From positions 1 to 20,872 of the forward strand of contig CAKQKA010000018.1 of NCBI GenBank assembly GCA_934247855.1: a DNA stretch of 20,872 nucleotides, written 5' to 3'. A model generated the notes under the pieces. It made no database searches, had not been told where the DNA came from, and was given only the letters and a program-made list of their open reading frames with translations. This document shows, piece by piece, positions 7,660-15,610 of this stretch. The translations under genes were made by a program, and so were the position numbers. Origin of the DNA: an uncultured Clostridia bacterium (lineage in GTDB: Bacteria > Bacillota > Clostridia > Christensenellales > Borkfalkiaceae). Position 1 is the first letter of the stretch; the number at the start of each line of letters is the position of its first letter.

Positions 7660-8105
7660 TCGAGAATAAAGAAAATAAAGAATTCGTGCCTAACATCGTT
7701 GCTTTTTGCTGCAACTGGTGTTCGTATGCGGGCGCGGACCTTGCGGGATCGAGCAGACTTTCCTATCCCGCAAACGTAAAGATAATAAGAGTTCCTTGTT
7801 CGTGCAGGGTTAACCCCGCATTTGTGCTCAAAGCGTTCCAACGCGGCGCGGACGGCGTGATACTTTGCGGTTGCCACCCCGGCGATTGCCATTACGTTAC
7901 GGGTAACTATTACACGAGAAGAAGAATGTCGCTTTTGTTCAGTTTCCTCGATTATCTCGGTATCGAGAAAGAAAGAACGCGCGTAGAATGGGTTTCGGCT
8001 GCCGAAGGCGCAAAATTCTCGGCGGTTATGAACGATTTCGTCAAACAGGTTACCGCTCTCGGCGAGAATAAGAGATTGCAGGATCTCAGGGTAAAGGAGG
8101 ACTAA
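7647..8105 (+). CDS. flxD: FlxD / MvhD-like [2Fe-2S] linker subunit
   Basis: This 152-residue protein belongs to the MvhD/FlxD family, the [2Fe-2S] subunit that passes electrons from an input module (hydrogenase, formate dehydrogenase or FlxABC) to HdrA. Family marks are CCNWCSYAGADLAG (21-34), RVPCSCRVNP (48-57), GADGVILCGCHPGDCHY (C74, C76, C81) and a GNYYTRRR segment. The second motif has CSC where CSGR is common. It overlaps the end of hdrA by 13 bases and has a GGAGG site inside hdrA. With no Mvh hydrogenase nearby and flxCBA directly after, the Flx assignment is preferred over MvhD. Confidence 0.9.
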   Translation: MQEIIENKENKEFVPNIVAFCCNWCSYAGADLAGSSRLSYPANVKIIRVPCSCRVNPAFVLKAFQRGADGVILCGCHPGDCHYVTGNYYTRRRMSLLFSFLDYLGIEKERTRVEWVSAAEGAKFSAVMNDFVKQVTALGENKRLQDLRVKED

Positions 8106-8108
8106 GTC

Positions 8109-9092
8109 ATGACCGAACTCGAAAAAGCATTGGTAGCGAAAGCCAAAGAATTACTCGGCGGCGGCGAAATAAAGAGAGTTGTCGGTTGGACGAAGGGCGA
8201 ATTTATTCACGATCCCAGCCCCGCAACCTTTGAAACCGAAGAAGAACTCGACAGTTTCGTTTATAACGATTTTTGCGGTGCAAACCTTTCAAAATATCTT
8301 ATAAACGTTTCCAAAAAAGAGGGCAAGACGGCAGTATTTCTGAAACCTTGCGACACTTACAGTTTTAACGAATTGCTCAAAGAACACAGAATCGAGCGCG
8401 AAAAACTGTACGTCGTGGGTATAGAATGTCAGGGCAAGCTCGACAATTACAAGATGGAAAAACTCGGCGCGACCGCCGTTACGGGCGAGCGCTACGAGGG
8501 CGATAAGGCAGTTTTCGATACTTTGTACGGCGAAGTCAAGCTTGATAAAAAGGCAGTTCTTCTTGAAAAGTGCCTTACATGTAAGGGTAAGAAATTCGTT
8601 GTTGCGGATGAAACGATCGTTTTGCACGAAATGGAAGAAACCGCGGACGACAGATTTTCCAAGGTAAGAGAACTCGAGGCGATGACCGCCGACGAAAGAT
8701 TTGCGTTCTGGAGAGGCGAACTTTCGAGATGTATCCGCTGCAACGCTTGCAGAAACGTTTGCCCAGCGTGTACATGCCTTAAGTGTGTGTTCGATAACCC
8801 CAAGTCGGGCGTTGCCGCAAAGGCAAACGACGATACGTTTGAGGAACAGTGTTATCATATTATAAGGGCGTTCCACGTTGCCGGTCGTTGCACCGACTGC
8901 GGCGAGTGTTCGAGAGTGTGCCCCGAGCGTATCCCGCTGCATCTTCTCAACAGAAAATTCATCAAAGATATAGACAATCTCTACGGAGATTTTCAGGCGG
9001 GTGAAGAAAGCGAGGGTAAAACTCCGCTTACGTCTTATACAACGGGTGACGTCGATCCCAATAACGCAATAAAAAAAGCGGAGGATAAGTAA
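8109..9092 (+). CDS. flxC: FlxC-like iron-sulfur subunit of the NADH-input module
   Basis: A 327-residue soluble iron-sulfur protein. The N-terminal half has FLKPCDTYSFNELL and a C155-x2-C158 pair, in the style of coenzyme-F420-hydrogenase beta-like proteins. The C-terminal part has two [4Fe-4S] motifs, CIRCNACRNVCPACTC from residue 208 and CTDCGECSRVCP from 261. This layout and its position between the flxD and flxB homologues match FlxC of the FlxABCD-HdrABC complex known from Desulfovibrio, where it is thought to relay electrons inside the Flx module. A perfect AAGGAGG site at 8094-8100 serves the ATG. Naming depends partly on context, since the family is poorly characterised. Confidence 0.78.
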   Translation: MTELEKALVAKAKELLGGGEIKRVVGWTKGEFIHDPSPATFETEEELDSFVYNDFCGANLSKYLINVSKKEGKTAVFLKPCDTYSFNELLKEHRIEREKLYVVGIECQGKLDNYKMEKLGATAVTGERYEGDKAVFDTLYGEVKLDKKAVLLEKCLTCKGKKFVVADETIVLHEMEETADDRFSKVRELEAMTADERFAFWRGELSRCIRCNACRNVCPACTCLKCVFDNPKSGVAAKANDDTFEEQCYHIIRAFHVAGRCTDCGECSRVCPERIPLHLLNRKFIKDIDNLYGDFQAGEESEGKTPLTSYTTGDVDPNNAIKKAEDK

Positions 9093-9093
9093 T

Positions 9094-10119
9094 ATGATAA
9101 AAATTCCGAGAAGTAAACTTAAAGAATTTTTTGACGCGATATCCGCCGAAATGCCGCTGTTCATGCCGCTTAAGAGCGGGGAACAGACAAACTACGGTTG
9201 TTACGACGGCACCGCCGCTTTCGATCTCGATACGTTAAAAACGGTAAAATCGCCCAAGGACGTTTTCTTTCCGCAGAGCGAGAACATGATGAAGTTCCGT
9301 ACCGAGGGTAAGAAAATCGACATAGTAGATATAAGAACCGAAAAACAGCCGTTCGTGCTGTTCGGGGTAAGGGCGTGCGACTATAAAGCCATCGCCGTGC
9401 TTGACAACGTGTTTTTAAGCGAACCCGTAGACAGCTATTATAAAGCGAGAAGAGACGCGGGCATTATATTCACGCTTGCTTGCGGCAAACCGCAGGAAAG
9501 CTGTTTCTGCACCGTTTTCAAAATTGACGCAACAAATCCTTCGGGCGATGCTGCTTGCTGGCTCGACGAAGAGAATCTGTATGTAAAAGCCAATACCGAA
9601 AAGGGCGAAAAGGTACTTGCGCTCGGCAAGGCGTTTGAAGAATCAACCGACGAAAAAGCTGTCGAAGCGATGAACGCAAAAACCAAGGAGATACTTGAAA
9701 AACTCCCGTTCACGCACCTCGATATTTCGCGTTTCAAACCCGAAAACCTCAACGAGCTGTTCAATCTCCCCGTGTGGAACGAACTCTCCGAGGCTTGCCT
9801 CGGCTGTGGTGCATGCACGTTCGTATGCCCGACTTGTCAATGTTTCGATATCAGAGATTTCAAGACGAATAAAGGCGTAGTTCGTTATCGTTGCTGGGAT
9901 TCCTGCATGTATTCGGACTTCACTCAAATGGCTGCGGCAAACCCCAGAACCACCCAGATGCAGAGATATCGTCAGAGATTTATGCATAAACTCGTATACT
10001 ATCCCTCTCAGTACGGCGGAATGTATTCGTGCGTAGGTTGCGGAAGATGCGTCAACAAGTGCCCGCAACATCTTAACATAGTAAAAGTAATCAAAAAAAT
10101 AGGGGGAGAGAATAAATGA
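9094..10119 (+). CDS. flxB: FlxB-like subunit (sulfhydrogenase beta / AsrA-type iron-sulfur protein)
   Basis: This 341-residue protein resembles the beta subunit of archaeal sulfhydrogenases and anaerobic sulfite reductase subunit A. It has an N-terminal alpha/beta region with FGVRACDYKAIAVLD and CGKPQESCFC, then two C-terminal [4Fe-4S] motifs, CLGCGACTFVCPTC from residue 235 and CVGCGRCVNKCP from 313. Proteins of this type pair with an FAD/NAD subunit like the next gene and take electrons from it. It starts one base after flxC stops and overlaps flxA by 4 bases (ATGA at 10116-10119), so the two are probably made in fixed ratio. Confidence 0.85.
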   Translation: MIKIPRSKLKEFFDAISAEMPLFMPLKSGEQTNYGCYDGTAAFDLDTLKTVKSPKDVFFPQSENMMKFRTEGKKIDIVDIRTEKQPFVLFGVRACDYKAIAVLDNVFLSEPVDSYYKARRDAGIIFTLACGKPQESCFCTVFKIDATNPSGDAACWLDEENLYVKANTEKGEKVLALGKAFEESTDEKAVEAMNAKTKEILEKLPFTHLDISRFKPENLNELFNLPVWNELSEACLGCGACTFVCPTCQCFDIRDFKTNKGVVRYRCWDSCMYSDFTQMAAANPRTTQMQRYRQRFMHKLVYYPSQYGGMYSCVGCGRCVNKCPQHLNIVKVIKKIGGENK

Positions 10120-10943
10120 TTAACGAAAATCTTATACCCCGTATAGGCGTTGTTACCGATATACGAAAAGACACTGCCGACGTAAAGACTTTCAGAGTCG
10201 TCGGTCGCGACGGAAAGAAATTGTTCGAGCATATGCCCGGTCAGTGCGCTATGGTTTCCATACCCGGCGTAGGCGAATGTATGTTCTCCATTACTTCTTC
10301 GCCCACAAACGAAGAGTTTATGGAATTTTCCATTAAAAAATGCGGTTGCGTAACCGAAGTTATTCACTCCATCGAGGTCGGACAGGAGATCACCGTCAGA
10401 GGACCTTACGGAAAGAATTTCCCCGTCGAGGGCGATTTCAAGGGCAAAGATATGCTCTTTATCGCAGGCGGTATCGGTCTTGCTCCGCTCAGAAGCGTAA
10501 TAAACTATATTCGTCATTACCGCAAGAACTACGGCAAAGTCGTGGTTGTTTACGGCGCGAGAAGCAAGGACGACCTTGTCGATATCGACGAGATCAGAAA
10601 CGAATGGGAGAACGAACCGAATTTCGAGGTTTATCTTACCATCGACCGCCCGCAGGACGGTTGGGACGGACACGTCGGTTTCGTACCCGCGTACGTCAAG
10701 GAGTTAGGTCTTGATCCGACTATGACCGCGGTTTTATGCGGTCCGCCGATCATGATTAAGTTTACGCTTGCGGGGCTGTTGGAACTCGGGTTTTCCAAAG
10801 AAAGAGTTTACACCACGCTCGAACTGCGTATGAAATGCGGCATAGGTAAGTGCGGAAGATGTAACGTCGGCGATAAATTCGTGTGCAAGGACGGTCCGGT
10901 TTTCAGAATGGACGAACTTGACGAACTGCCGAACGAATATTAA
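10116..10943 (+). CDS. flxA: FlxA-like FAD/NAD(P)-binding oxidoreductase subunit
   Basis: Expected entry point for NADH electrons. This 275-residue protein has the ferredoxin-reductase layout: an FAD-binding barrel, a nucleotide-binding domain with FIAGGIGLAPLRSVI near residue 115, a VLCGPPIM motif, and a C-terminal [2Fe-2S] motif C241-x4-C246-x2-C249-x7-C257. The same plan occurs in sulfhydrogenase gamma subunits, AsrB and PyrK. Together with FlxBCD and HdrABC it completes an NADH-linked module. Gene order D-C-B-A is the reverse of flxABCD in Desulfovibrio. Whether NADH or NADPH is used cannot be read from the sequence with certainty. Confidence 0.88.
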   Translation: MINENLIPRIGVVTDIRKDTADVKTFRVVGRDGKKLFEHMPGQCAMVSIPGVGECMFSITSSPTNEEFMEFSIKKCGCVTEVIHSIEVGQEITVRGPYGKNFPVEGDFKGKDMLFIAGGIGLAPLRSVINYIRHYRKNYGKVVVVYGARSKDDLVDIDEIRNEWENEPNFEVYLTIDRPQDGWDGHVGFVPAYVKELGLDPTMTAVLCGPPIMIKFTLAGLLELGFSKERVYTTLELRMKCGIGKCGRCNVGDKFVCKDGPVFRMDELDELPNEY

Positions 10944-10967
10944 GGTAATCAGACCAAGAGGTTGAAA

Positions 10968-11642
10968 ATGGAAAATAAAGTAAACGTTTATTTTTTCGGT
11001 AAAAAGTACGAAGTTCCCGCAAGCCTTACCATTATGAAGGCTATGGAATACGCGGGTTATCGGCTGGTAAGAGGCTGCGGCTGCCGTAACGGTTTTTGCG
11101 GCGCGTGCGCTACCATATATCGTATCAAGGGCAAGCAGGAATTAAAAACATGCCTTGCTTGTCAGCAGCAGGTGGAAGAGGGAATGTACGTTGCTACGCT
11201 TCCGTTCTTCCCACTCGTAAAACAGGTTTACGATATAGAAAAGATTAAACCGACCGAGCAGATTATGATGCAACTTTATCCCGAAATTTACAGTTGCATA
11301 GGCTGCAATGCCTGCACGAAGGCATGCACGCAGGGGCTTAACGTTATGCAGTATATAGCTTACGCTCAGCGCGGCGAGTATAAAAAATGCGCCGAAGAGA
11401 GTTTTGACTGCGTAATGTGCGGCGTTTGTTCGTCGCGTTGCCCGGCGGGTATATCGCATCCGCAGGTGGCGGAGCTTGCAAGAAGACTTTACGGCAAATA
11501 CATCGCGCCCGAATGTAAACACCTCGAAAAGAGGGTGGCGGAGATCAACAACGGCGATTTCGTCAAACTTATGGAAGATATCATGAATAAGCCCATAGAC
11601 GAGATGAAAGAACTGTACAACCACAGAGATATCGAAAAGTAA
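10968..11642 (+). CDS. frdB: Fumarate reductase / succinate dehydrogenase iron-sulfur subunit
   Basis: Transfers electrons to the FrdA flavin. The 224-residue protein has an N-terminal [2Fe-2S] domain with C39-x4-C44-x2-C47 and C62, a [4Fe-4S] motif C110-x2-C113-x2-C116-x3-C120, and a second motif C148-x2-C151-x2-C154-x3-C158-P. The second and third motifs suggest two [4Fe-4S] clusters, whereas classic FrdB has one [4Fe-4S] and one [3Fe-4S]. Unlike methanogen TfrB there is no C-terminal CCG domain; that function may be supplied by hdrB. The ATG at 10968 is chosen over an in-frame TTG at 10962 because AGAGG at 10957-10961 is correctly spaced for it. Confidence 0.9.
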   Translation: MENKVNVYFFGKKYEVPASLTIMKAMEYAGYRLVRGCGCRNGFCGACATIYRIKGKQELKTCLACQQQVEEGMYVATLPFFPLVKQVYDIEKIKPTEQIMMQLYPEIYSCIGCNACTKACTQGLNVMQYIAYAQRGEYKKCAEESFDCVMCGVCSSRCPAGISHPQVAELARRLYGKYIAPECKHLEKRVAEINNGDFVKLMEDIMNKPIDEMKELYNHRDIEK

Positions 11643-11653
11643 GGAGACGAGAA

Positions 11654-13261
11654 ATGTATCATTATACCGATGAACAGCTTGCTTCTATGAAGAAAGTCGA
11701 GGCGAGCAGAGAAAAAAGATATGAAGAATTGTTTCCGAGAATGACCGCCGACGAAAAGGACGCCGTATTAAAGGAAAATCATCCCGATTATATCGAAAGC
11801 GCGTACGAAAATCTTAAAGTGGGCAAAAACAAGGGCGATAAAGTTCTGCACGAACTTGCCGCGCTTTTGCAAGGCAAATCGAGAACGCTCGGTTTGAATA
11901 TCGACCTTGAACACCCCGCTTACGACGTGGACGTGCTTGTAATAGGCGGCGGCGGCGCAGGTTCGAGTGCGGCTATTACCGCACACGCCAACGGCGCAAA
12001 CGTAATGATCGTAACCAAGCTTCGTATAGGCGACGCAAACACGATGATGGCGGAGGGCGGTATTCAGGCTGCCGATAAAGAAAACGACAGCCCCGCGATT
12101 CACTATCTCGACGCTTACGGCGGAGGACACTTTGCTGCTAAGCCCGAACTTTTGAAAATGCTTGTTTACGAAGCACCGTCGGCTATCGAATGGCTGTCTG
12201 ATCTCGGCGTTATGTTCGATAAGGACGAAAACGGCAATATGATAACCACGCACGGCGGCGGCACTTCGAGAAAGAGGATGCACGCTTGCAAGGATTATTC
12301 GGGCGCGGAGATTATGAGAACACTGCGCGACGAAGTGCTTAACCGCAATATTCCCGTTGTGGATTTCACCGCTGCGATAGAGATTATCAAGGACGAAAAC
12401 GGCAAGGCTGCGGGTGCGGTTCTTCTCAATATGGAAACGGGCGAGATTTCGGTCGCTAAGGCAAAGACCGTTATTATCGCAACGGGCGGCGCAGGCAGAC
12501 TGCACTATCAAGGGTTCCCGACGAGTAACCATTACGGTGCAACGGCGGACGGTTTGGTGCTTGCATATCGCGCGGGCGCAAAACTTCTTTACGCAGATAC
12601 GCTTCAGTATCACCCCACGGGCGTTGCGGAACCCACACAGGTTTTCGGCGCGCTCGTAACCGAAAAGGTTCGTTCGCTCGGCGCACAGCTCGTTAACAAG
12701 AACGGCGAAGCGTTCGTCTATTCGCTCGAAACGCGTGACGTAACCGCGGCTTCCATTATCCGCGAGTGCAAAAAGCGCGATAACGGTATCAAAACTACCG
12801 ACGGTGAGGGCGTCTGGCTGGATACGCCTATGATCGAAAAAATAGGCGGCGATGGTACTATAATGAAACGTATTCCCGCAATGTTCCGTATGTTCGATAA
12901 GTACGGAATAGATATCCGCAAAGAACCTATCCTCGTCTATCCCACGCTGCACTATCAGAACGGCGGTATAGATATCGACGGCAACTGCGAAACCGCGGTT
13001 GAAGACTTGTTTGTAGCCGGCGAAGCGGTCGGGGGTATTCACGGCAGAAACAGACTTATGGGCAACTCGCTTCTGGACGTTATAGTTTTCGGTCGCGACG
13101 CAGGGCGTGCGGCGGCTGCAAAGGCAAAAACCGTCAAAAATGTGGGCAAGCTTACGCTTTCGCACGTTGAAGAGTTTGAAAAAGAACTTGAAAACGCAGG
13201 CATTAAGCCCGAAAAGCTTTCGCCCCAGCTTCTTCCCGATTACAGACGAAAAGATATGTAG
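11654..13261 (+). CDS. frdA: Fumarate reductase flavoprotein subunit, soluble type
   Basis: Site of fumarate reduction to succinate. This 535-residue protein has a Rossmann FAD motif VLVIGGGGAGSSAA near residue 94, HGGGTSRKRMHACKD near 200, YHPTGV near 320 and the C-terminal block AGEAVGGIHGRNRLMGNSLL with the expected Arg. It is somewhat shorter than respiratory SdhA/FrdA, and no frdC/frdD anchor follows, so a soluble complex is likely. That fits fumarate reductases of the TfrA kind or those fed by soluble donors. It follows frdB after 11 bases with a GGAG site. L-aspartate oxidase is a related alternative, but pairing with frdB and fumarase argues for fumarate reductase. Confidence 0.9.
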   Translation: MYHYTDEQLASMKKVEASREKRYEELFPRMTADEKDAVLKENHPDYIESAYENLKVGKNKGDKVLHELAALLQGKSRTLGLNIDLEHPAYDVDVLVIGGGGAGSSAAITAHANGANVMIVTKLRIGDANTMMAEGGIQAADKENDSPAIHYLDAYGGGHFAAKPELLKMLVYEAPSAIEWLSDLGVMFDKDENGNMITTHGGGTSRKRMHACKDYSGAEIMRTLRDEVLNRNIPVVDFTAAIEIIKDENGKAAGAVLLNMETGEISVAKAKTVIIATGGAGRLHYQGFPTSNHYGATADGLVLAYRAGAKLLYADTLQYHPTGVAEPTQVFGALVTEKVRSLGAQLVNKNGEAFVYSLETRDVTAASIIRECKKRDNGIKTTDGEGVWLDTPMIEKIGGDGTIMKRIPAMFRMFDKYGIDIRKEPILVYPTLHYQNGGIDIDGNCETAVEDLFVAGEAVGGIHGRNRLMGNSLLDVIVFGRDAGRAAAAKAKTVKNVGKLTLSHVEEFEKELENAGIKPEKLSPQLLPDYRRKDM

Positions 13262-13281
13262 TTAATTACAGGAGATAAAAA

Positions 13282-13596
13282 ATGTACGGAACATTAGCAA
13301 CTATATGCGAGATTATATTTCTCGTATGCTTCGGGGCGTCATGGCCTTTCAATATTATAAAAGCGTATAAAGCGCGCACGGCAAAGGGTACAAGCCTTCA
13401 GTTTATGTCGCTGATCTGCCTTGGTTATGTAGCAGGATTGTTCAAAATGATATTTACCTGTATAGGTAACAGCGGGCTTACCGTAATGCAATGGGTAGCG
13501 TTCGCTTGCTATATTATTAACTTGTCTATGGTAGCTACGGGTATTGCAATTTATTTCAGAAATAAAAAATTAGACGCTCAGAAAAACAAGGAATAA
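13282..13596 (+). CDS. Small PQ-loop (SemiSWEET-like) membrane protein
   Basis: This 104-residue protein has three predicted membrane helices, about residues 5-24, 40-60 and 68-92, and a basic tail. A loop after the first helix reads WPFNIIKAYKARTAKGTS, resembling the PQ-loop region of SemiSWEET half-transporters, which have one three-helix bundle per chain and work as dimers. Known SemiSWEETs move sugars. Its place inside a redox operon, between frdA and the hydrogenase genes, hints at a different cargo such as a dicarboxylate or lactate, or a structural role; the sequence does not decide this. It has a good GGAG site and sits 20 bases after frdA. It is the only membrane protein of the operon. 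Confidence 0.7.
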   Translation: MYGTLATICEIIFLVCFGASWPFNIIKAYKARTAKGTSLQFMSLICLGYVAGLFKMIFTCIGNSGLTVMQWVAFACYIINLSMVATGIAIYFRNKKLDAQKNKE

Positions 13597-13623
13597 ATCG
13601 AATAGAAATACGGAGAGAAAAAA

Positions 13624-13866
13624 ATGTTAAAAGTTACAGTTTGTGTAGGAAGTTCTTGTCACCTTAAAGGTTCCAGACCTGTTATCGAACAGTTGAGAAA
13701 GCTCATTGCCGACAATAAGGTAGAAGATAAAGTCGATCTCGCAGGTACTTTTTGTATCGGAAAATGCGAACAGGGCGTTTGCGTTACCGTTGACGGCGAA
13801 TTGTTTTCGGTAAACCCCCAGACGGTCGAAACCTTCTTCAATGAAAACGTTCTTGCGAAATTATAA
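13624..13866 (+). CDS. Thioredoxin-like [2Fe-2S] ferredoxin (NuoE-type domain)
   Basis: An 80-residue stand-alone electron carrier. Ligands C7-x4-C12 and C44-x3-C48 fit the thioredoxin-like [2Fe-2S] fold of NuoE/HydC C-terminal domains; C53 is additional. It directly precedes the [FeFe] hydrogenase with a 13-base gap, so it is probably that enzyme's carrier or small subunit. It aligns without large gaps to the first 63 residues of the chimeric protein at 2332 (CVGSSCHLKGS against CMGSACFLKGS), making the two paralogues, and it retains the final helix (ETFFNENVLAKL) that the chimera has lost. Confidence 0.88.
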   Translation: MLKVTVCVGSSCHLKGSRPVIEQLRKLIADNKVEDKVDLAGTFCIGKCEQGVCVTVDGELFSVNPQTVETFFNENVLAKL

Positions 13867-13879
13867 GGTAGTTTAAAAA

Positions 13880-15319
13880 ATGGCAGCAATTAAAAAGTTT
13901 GACACAAAAGTCCAACATCTAAAATACAAAGTATTGCGCGAAGTCGCAAGAGAAGCGTGGAACGGTACGCTTACCGAACATGTGCTCGATATTCCAAAGA
14001 CCATCGTTCCCGGTAAAGTGCCTACAATGCGTTGCTGCGTTTATAAAGAACGCGCGATTCTTGCCGAACGCGTAAAACTCGCTATGGGCGGCGATAAAAA
14101 CGATCCTAACGTAATTCAGGTTATCGATATCGCTTGCGACGAGTGTCCTGTTAACGGCTACGAGGTTTCTTCGGCATGCCGCGGCTGTCTTGCTCACCGT
14201 TGCGAGGACGCTTGTCGTTTCGGCGCGATCACTTTCGATGCAAATCACGTTGCTCATATCGATAAGAGCAAATGTAAAGAGTGCGGCGCTTGCTCCAAGG
14301 TCTGCCCGTACAACGCCATAAGAAACAATAAACGCCCGTGTGAACTTGCATGCAAAGTCAAAGCGATTTCTATGGGCGCGGAAAAAGAGGCATGTATCGA
14401 CCACAGTAAGTGTATTTCGTGCGGGGCGTGTGTATATCAATGCCCGTTCGGCGCGATTTCCGATAAATCGTATATACTCGACGCGATCGATATTATCAAA
14501 AAGAGCGAGAATAACACCAATTATAAGGTGTTCGCCGTCGTTGCTCCTTCCATATCCAGCCAGTTCAGCTATGCTAAACTCGGTCAGGTTATCACAGGTA
14601 TTAAAAAACTCGGTTTCCACACCGTGGTAGAAGCGGCGCTCGGCGCAGATATGGTTGCGCTCAGCGAATCCAAAGAACTGGTCGAAAAAGGGTTTTTGAC
14701 GAGTTCGTGCTGTCCCGCTTTCGTAAATTTCGTGGAAAAGAATTTCCCGCAGATGAAAGAATACATTTCGCACAATCTTTCGCCTATGGGTGCTATTTCC
14801 AAGTATCTTAAAGAGCACGACGCGCCTTGCAAGATTATATTTATCGGACCGTGTACCGCAAAAAAAGCCGAGGTTCAGCTTGAAAAAGTCAAACCGTACG
14901 TCGATTGCGCGCTCACGTTCGAGGAGTTGCAGGCATTGTTCGACAGCAAGGATATCGACATCACCACGCTTGAAGAGGGCGTTTTGGATAATGCGTCCTA
15001 TTTCGGAAGAATATTCGCAAGATGCGGCGGTCTTTCCGATTCCGTTGCCGAGGCTTTGAAAGAACAGGGTGTTACCGATTTCGATCTTAAACCTTGCGCC
15101 TGCGACGGTATCGAAGAATGTCGTATCGCGCTCCTCAAAAAGAGCAAAAACATGCTCGACGCAAACTTTATCGAGGGTATGGCATGCTTAGGCGGTTGTA
15201 TCGGCGGCGCAGGATGTTTGACGCACGGCGAAAAGAACAAAGCCGACGTCGATAAATACGGCCGCGAAGCGTTGGAAAAGACCATTACCGACGCCGTATC
15301 CGTCCTTAAAAAAGACTGA
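13880..15319 (+). CDS. [FeFe] hydrogenase, group-B-like, with N-terminal ferredoxin clusters
   Basis: Produces or consumes H2 at an H-cluster. The 479-residue protein has an N-terminal cysteine set C86-x2-C89, C100-x2-C103-x4-C108-x3-C112, then two [4Fe-4S] motifs from C132 (CKECGACSKVCP) and C178 (CISCGACVYQCP). The three H-cluster motifs are all present: P1 as TSCCPAF (C277, C278), P2 as GPCTAKKAE (C325), and P3 as EGMACLGGCIGGAG (C436, C440). P1 with CCPA and P2 with GPC rather than MPC separate it from group A enzymes and agree with group B, whose physiological role is still unclear. No maturases (hydE, hydF, hydG) are in view. It is the last gene before the terminator at 15349. Confidence 0.93.
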   Translation: MAAIKKFDTKVQHLKYKVLREVAREAWNGTLTEHVLDIPKTIVPGKVPTMRCCVYKERAILAERVKLAMGGDKNDPNVIQVIDIACDECPVNGYEVSSACRGCLAHRCEDACRFGAITFDANHVAHIDKSKCKECGACSKVCPYNAIRNNKRPCELACKVKAISMGAEKEACIDHSKCISCGACVYQCPFGAISDKSYILDAIDIIKKSENNTNYKVFAVVAPSISSQFSYAKLGQVITGIKKLGFHTVVEAALGADMVALSESKELVEKGFLTSSCCPAFVNFVEKNFPQMKEYISHNLSPMGAISKYLKEHDAPCKIIFIGPCTAKKAEVQLEKVKPYVDCALTFEELQALFDSKDIDITTLEEGVLDNASYFGRIFARCGGLSDSVAEALKEQGVTDFDLKPCACDGIEECRIALLKKSKNMLDANFIEGMACLGGCIGGAGCLTHGEKNKADVDKYGREALEKTITDAVSVLKKD

Positions 15320-15348
15320 TTGTTGTCGGTACTGAAAAAGTGAATTAT

Positions 15349-15385
15349 AAAAGAGGATAGCAAGTTTTTTGCCGTCCTCTTTTTT
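15349..15385 (+). terminator. Rho-independent terminator ending the operon
   Basis: AAAAGAGGA (15349-15357) pairs with TCCTCTTTT (15375-15383), continued inside by GCAA/TTGC, and runs into a T tract. It lies 30 bases after the hydrogenase stop codon. Confidence 0.92.
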
Positions 15386-15443
15386 AAGTTTTCCCGGCTT
15401 TTTTGCGGCGGATTTATTTTATGGTTTTTCTCTATAACTTTTC

Positions 15444-15472
15444 TTGACAACTGAAACAAAAGAGAATATAAT
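15444..15472 (+). promoter_or_regulatory. Perfect consensus promoter ahead of the MATE gene
   Basis: TTGACA (15444-15449), a 17-base spacer and TATAAT (15467-15472), identical to the vegetative consensus. The predicted start near 15479 places repeat copies C and D inside a leader of about 155 bases. Confidence 0.88.
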
Positions 15473-15490
15473 AATGTATACTAAAACACC

Positions 15491-15538
15491 GAAATGTGCG
15501 TTTATCGACTTATACGCAGACTTTCAGTGTTTTTTGCG
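15491..15538 (+). repeat. Dispersed repeat, copy C
   Basis: GAAATGTGCG followed by core TTTATCGACTTATA and a T-rich tail ending TTTTTTGCG. Copy A shares the same start and the same TTTTTTGCG end. It is the more divergent member in the core. Confidence 0.55.
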
Positions 15539-15567
15539 TTAAAGAAAAAAATATGTTAAAACATGCC

Positions 15568-15610
15568 GAAATGTTCGATAATCGACTTATAGGTAGGTTT
15601 TTATTTTTTT
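15568..15610 (+). repeat. Dispersed repeat, copy D
   Basis: GAAATGTTCG followed by core ATAATCGACTTATAGG and a T-rich tail. Its core starts 77 bases after the core of copy C, and both are preceded by a TAAAACA sequence, so the pair looks like a tandem unit. It ends 13 bases before the MATE ribosome site. Confidence 0.6.

Noticed and set aside
11768..13165. Long minus-strand open frame (465 codons) opposite frdA
   Set aside because: Same reasoning: the plus strand encodes a full fumarate reductase flavoprotein and the antisense product is unlike any known protein.
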